Assembly: GCA_017438525.1 (NCBI GenBank)
Contig: JAFRVI010000074.1
Span: 1-32,615, forward strand
Length of the DNA: 32,615 nt
DNA from: Clostridia bacterium
Lineage (GTDB): Bacteria; Bacillota; Clostridia; Oscillospirales; RGIG8002
Reading direction: 5' to 3'
Part shown: piece after piece, positions 31,049-32,615 of the stretch
Layout of the letters: each line of letters starts with the position of its first letter
How positions within the stretch are numbered: the stretch's first letter is position 1
Position numbers and translations under genes: made by a program
The notes under the pieces: generated by a model
Told to the model about the DNA's origin: nothing
The model's input: only the letters and a program-made list of their open reading frames with translations
Database searches by the model: none

Positions 31049-32123
31049 CGGTTATCGCTCCTTTCACGAGCTTTTTGACCTCGCGGCAGCGGAGTCCCGC
31101 GCCGTCGCGCGAAACGCGCACGCTCTTTCCGGCGCCGTTCAGCGCCTTCACGGCGCGCATCGTTTCCTCCGGCGCGGCGTCGCCGCAGAGGAGCAGCACA
31201 TCCGCGTCGTATTCCGGCGCGCAGTCGAGGTCCGCGAGCGTGTCGCGGTAGACGGCGAAGCCGATCGCCTGCGCGTTTTTGCCCAGTTTCTTCAGAAGGT
31301 TATCGTAGCGGCCGCCGGAGATTACCGCGCGGGTGACGCCCTTGACGAAGCCGCGGAAGATTATCCCGTTGTAATAACTCATGTCGCTGACGACGGAGAA
31401 ATCGAGCCGCAGCTTATCCGCTTCGCCGGCGGCGTCCATCACGGAGTATACGCGCTCGAGCTCCGCCAGCGCCGGCTGCGCGGCTTCGGGCAGGAGCGAA
31501 CGCAGGCGCGGCAGCAGCTCGGCGAAACCGCCGTAGAGCTGCGCCAGCTCCGCGAGCGCGTCCGCCTTCGCGGCGGGAACGCCGCTTTCCGCGCAGAGCG
31601 CGCGAAGACCGTGCGCGTTTTTCGCGGCGAGCAGCTTCAGCGCGGCGTCGCGGTCGAGCCCCGCATCGTCGATGACCGCCTGCGGTATCCCGACGTGCGA
31701 AACGTCCAGCACGCAGTCGCCGCTTATCAGCTCAAGACTTTTTACCGCGAGCGAAAGCACCTCGCATTCGGAGTAAAGGTCGATCGCGCCCATGCATTCC
31801 AGGCCGGACTGCATTATCTCGCGGAACTCGCCGGAGGCGTCGTCGAGCCGGTAGACGTTTTCGTCGTAGTAAAACTTCGACGTGCCGCCGTCGTCGCGGC
31901 AGCTTTTGGCGATGGAGAGCGTGACGTCGGGCTTCAGCGCCATGAGGCGCCCGCGCCTGTCGTTGAAGGTTATCACGCTGTCGCAGACGAGAAAGCTGCG
32001 GTTCTCGGCGTAGAGCGAATATTCCTCAAAGCGGTTCATGCGGAACGGCTTGTAGCCGAGCTTGCGGTAAAGCGCGCCGAAGTCGCGTCCGTTTATTCCG
32101 TTTTCATAAGCGTCGGAGATCAT
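31038..32123 (-). CDS. hisZ: ATP phosphoribosyltransferase regulatory subunit (HisZ)
   Basis: A 361-residue paralogue of histidyl-tRNA synthetase without the anticodon-binding function. The class II core motifs are recognisable: LKPDVTLSIAK (motif 2 region), SGLECMGA, YYNGIIFRGF and SGGRYDNLL. It forms an octamer with the short HisG and mediates histidine inhibition. The ATG at 32123 is favoured over a TTG two codons earlier because GAGAGG is nine bases from the ATG and too near to the TTG. First gene of the his operon. Confidence 0.93.
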   Translation of the reverse strand: MISDAYENGINGRDFGALYRKLGYKPFRMNRFEEYSLYAENRSFLVCDSVITFNDRRGRLMALKPDVTLSIAKSCRDDGGTSKFYYDENVYRLDDASGEFREIMQSGLECMGAIDLYSECEVLSLAVKSLELISGDCVLDVSHVGIPQAVIDDAGLDRDAALKLLAAKNAHGLRALCAESGVPAAKADALAELAQLYGGFAELLPRLRSLLPEAAQPALAELERVYSVMDAAGEADKLRLDFSVVSDMSYYNGIIFRGFVKGVTRAVISGGRYDNLLKKLGKNAQAIGFAVYRDTLADLDCAPEYDADVLLLCGDAAPEETMRAVKALNGAGKSVRVSRDGAGLRCREVKKLVKGAITDAE

Positions 32124-32189
32124 AGACAAGTACCTCTCGCAGCGCGTTTCCGCGCGGTTTTCGTTAATATGTTCGGAAGTATATGACGT

Positions 32190-32218
32190 ACTATATCACA
32201 CTTTATCAATTTAGTCAA
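32190..32218 (-). promoter_or_regulatory. Sigma-A promoter of the histidine operon
   Basis: Minus-strand TTGACT (32218-32213) and TATAGT (32195-32190) with a 17-base spacer. The leader to hisZ is about 60 bases; no T-box, terminator or leader-peptide histidine run is visible. The 32124-32446 stretch otherwise holds only the divergent tRNA promoter and the partial tRNA repeat. Confidence 0.82.
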
Positions 32219-32321
32219 GTAAAGTGATGAAAAAATTTCAAAAATTCTCAAATCCCGCGTTTCGGGCATGAGAAAAAGCAAAAAAACGGAACTCCGGCGG
32301 AGAGGAAAAGCGTAAAAACAC

Positions 32322-32350
32322 TTGACAACCGGCGGGGTATAAAGTAAAAT
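32322..32350 (+). promoter_or_regulatory. Sigma-A promoter of tRNA-Ser
   Basis: TTGACA (32322-32327) and TAAAAT (32345-32350) with a 17-base spacer, about 95 bases upstream of the tRNA. Confidence 0.8.
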
Positions 32351-32382
32351 AGGTCGTGGTCGCGCGGAAAGCGCGGCGGATA

Positions 32383-32400
32383 ATACGGAAGCGTATCGAA
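32383..32400 (+). repeat. Partial copy of the tRNA-Ser 5' region
   Basis: ATACGGAAGCGTATCGAA here is identical to 32443-32460, which spans four bases before and the first 14 bases of tRNA-Ser. The copies are exactly 60 bp apart. The segment also forms a small hairpin (ATACG-GAAG-CGTAT). Confidence 0.8.
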
Positions 32401-32446
32401 GCGGGGACGTTTGCGAGCGCCGCCGGAGGATGAAAAGTTAATATAC

Positions 32447-32535
32447 GGAAGCGTATCGAAGTGGTCATAACGGGCCTGACTCGAAATCAGGTAGACCGCA
32501 AGGTCTCGTGGGTTCGAATCCCACCGCTTCCGCCA
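32447..32535 (+). tRNA. tRNA-Ser (anticodon CGA), CCA encoded
   Basis: An 89-nt class II tRNA. The acceptor GGAAGCG pairs with CGCTTCC; the anticodon stem CCTGA/TCAGG carries the loop CTCGAAA with anticodon CGA. The long variable arm AGACC-GCAA-GGTCT is typical of serine tRNA; the T arm is GTGGG-TTCGAAT-CCCAC; G73 and CCA follow. It reads UCG codons. It has its own promoter and terminator. Confidence 0.97.
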
Positions 32536-32572
32536 AAAGCGCACGGCGCCCAAATGGGCGCCGTGCGCTTTT
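32536..32572 (+). terminator. Intrinsic terminator of tRNA-Ser
   Basis: AAAGCGCACGGCGCCCA and TGGGCGCCGTGCGCTTT form a very stable perfect stem ending in TTTT, directly after the CCA end. Confidence 0.92.
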
Positions 32573-32574
32573 AA

Positions 32575-32615
32575 TGTAGAATCGGAGGGATTCGAAAAGG
32601 AGGGAGCGAGCGAAG
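32575..32615. repeat. Possible edge of a dispersed repeat, cut by the window end
   Basis: The last 41 bases (GAATCGGAGGGATTCGAAAA, then a purine-rich GGAGGGAGCGAGCGAAG) carry no gene. The first part resembles a tRNA T-loop/acceptor end read on the minus strand, but the T stem does not pair. It may be an intergenic repeat continuing outside. Confidence 0.3.

Noticed and set aside
88-32123. Mobile element or prophage
   Set aside because: No transposase, integrase, recombinase or phage gene was found; only short non-coding repeats are present.
32124-32190. T-box or histidine leader peptide for the his operon
   Set aside because: The 60-base leader has no GGTGG-type T-box sequence, no terminator and no run of His codons.
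32575-32615. Second tRNA on the minus strand at the window end
   Set aside because: TTCGAATCCCTCC resembles a T arm, but the 5' half of the stem does not pair and no anticodon arm is visible.

Overview
The window reads as chromosomal DNA of a GC-rich, endospore-forming member of the Clostridia, most likely an uncultured Oscillospirales-type lineage. The basis is the spoVAC-spoVAD-spoVAE sporulation genes, a T-box leader, Gram-positive promoters and ribosome binding sites, many small lipoproteins, and the short-form HisG/HisZ pair. No transposase, integrase, phage gene or CRISPR array is visible. Most genes lie on the minus strand.

Left part (1-9.1 kb). The first bases hold the 5' end of lepA on the minus strand. 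Upstream of it is an unusual gene fusing a xylose-isomerase-like TIM barrel to an acyl-CoA synthetase, preceded by a complete T-box leader (possible Leu specifier) and a strong promoter. Divergent from this is a plus-strand run: two lipoproteins (one IseA-like), a TrhA/hemolysin III membrane protein and an AT-rich orphan gene, closed by a bidirectional terminator. Then, on the minus strand, come the spoVA genes, with repeat elements between spoVAD and spoVAE, and the rpsF-ssb-rpsR operon.

Middle (9.1-13 kb). A plus-strand CaCA-type Ca2+/Na+ antiporter has its own promoter and a GC-rich leader. It is followed by an approximately 100-nt hairpin element and a terminator. Three minus-strand lipoprotein genes share almost identical signal peptides; two are clear paralogues. 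Upstream of the first is an array of 31-bp tandem repeats with an internal 11-bp period.

Right part (13-32.6 kb). Two amino-acid operons run on the minus strand. The arginine operon is argG-argC-argJ-argB-argD-argF-carA-carB, tightly coupled, with an ArgR-type palindrome over the promoter. Its last gene is a single frame joining CarB to a DapF (diaminopimelate epimerase) domain in which one of the two expected catalytic cysteines is alanine. argH is absent here. The histidine operon is hisZ-hisG-hisD-hisC-hisB-hisH-hisA-hisF-hisIE, nearly all with 4-base ATGA overlaps. It lacks only a histidinol-phosphate phosphatase. A divergent tRNA-Ser(CGA) with promoter and terminator ends the window, preceded by a partial duplicate of its 5' end.

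The strongest leads are the T-box-controlled isomerase/acyl-CoA ligase fusion, the CarB-DapF fusion with the altered active site, and the phased repeat array. No wholly new multi-gene system is evident.
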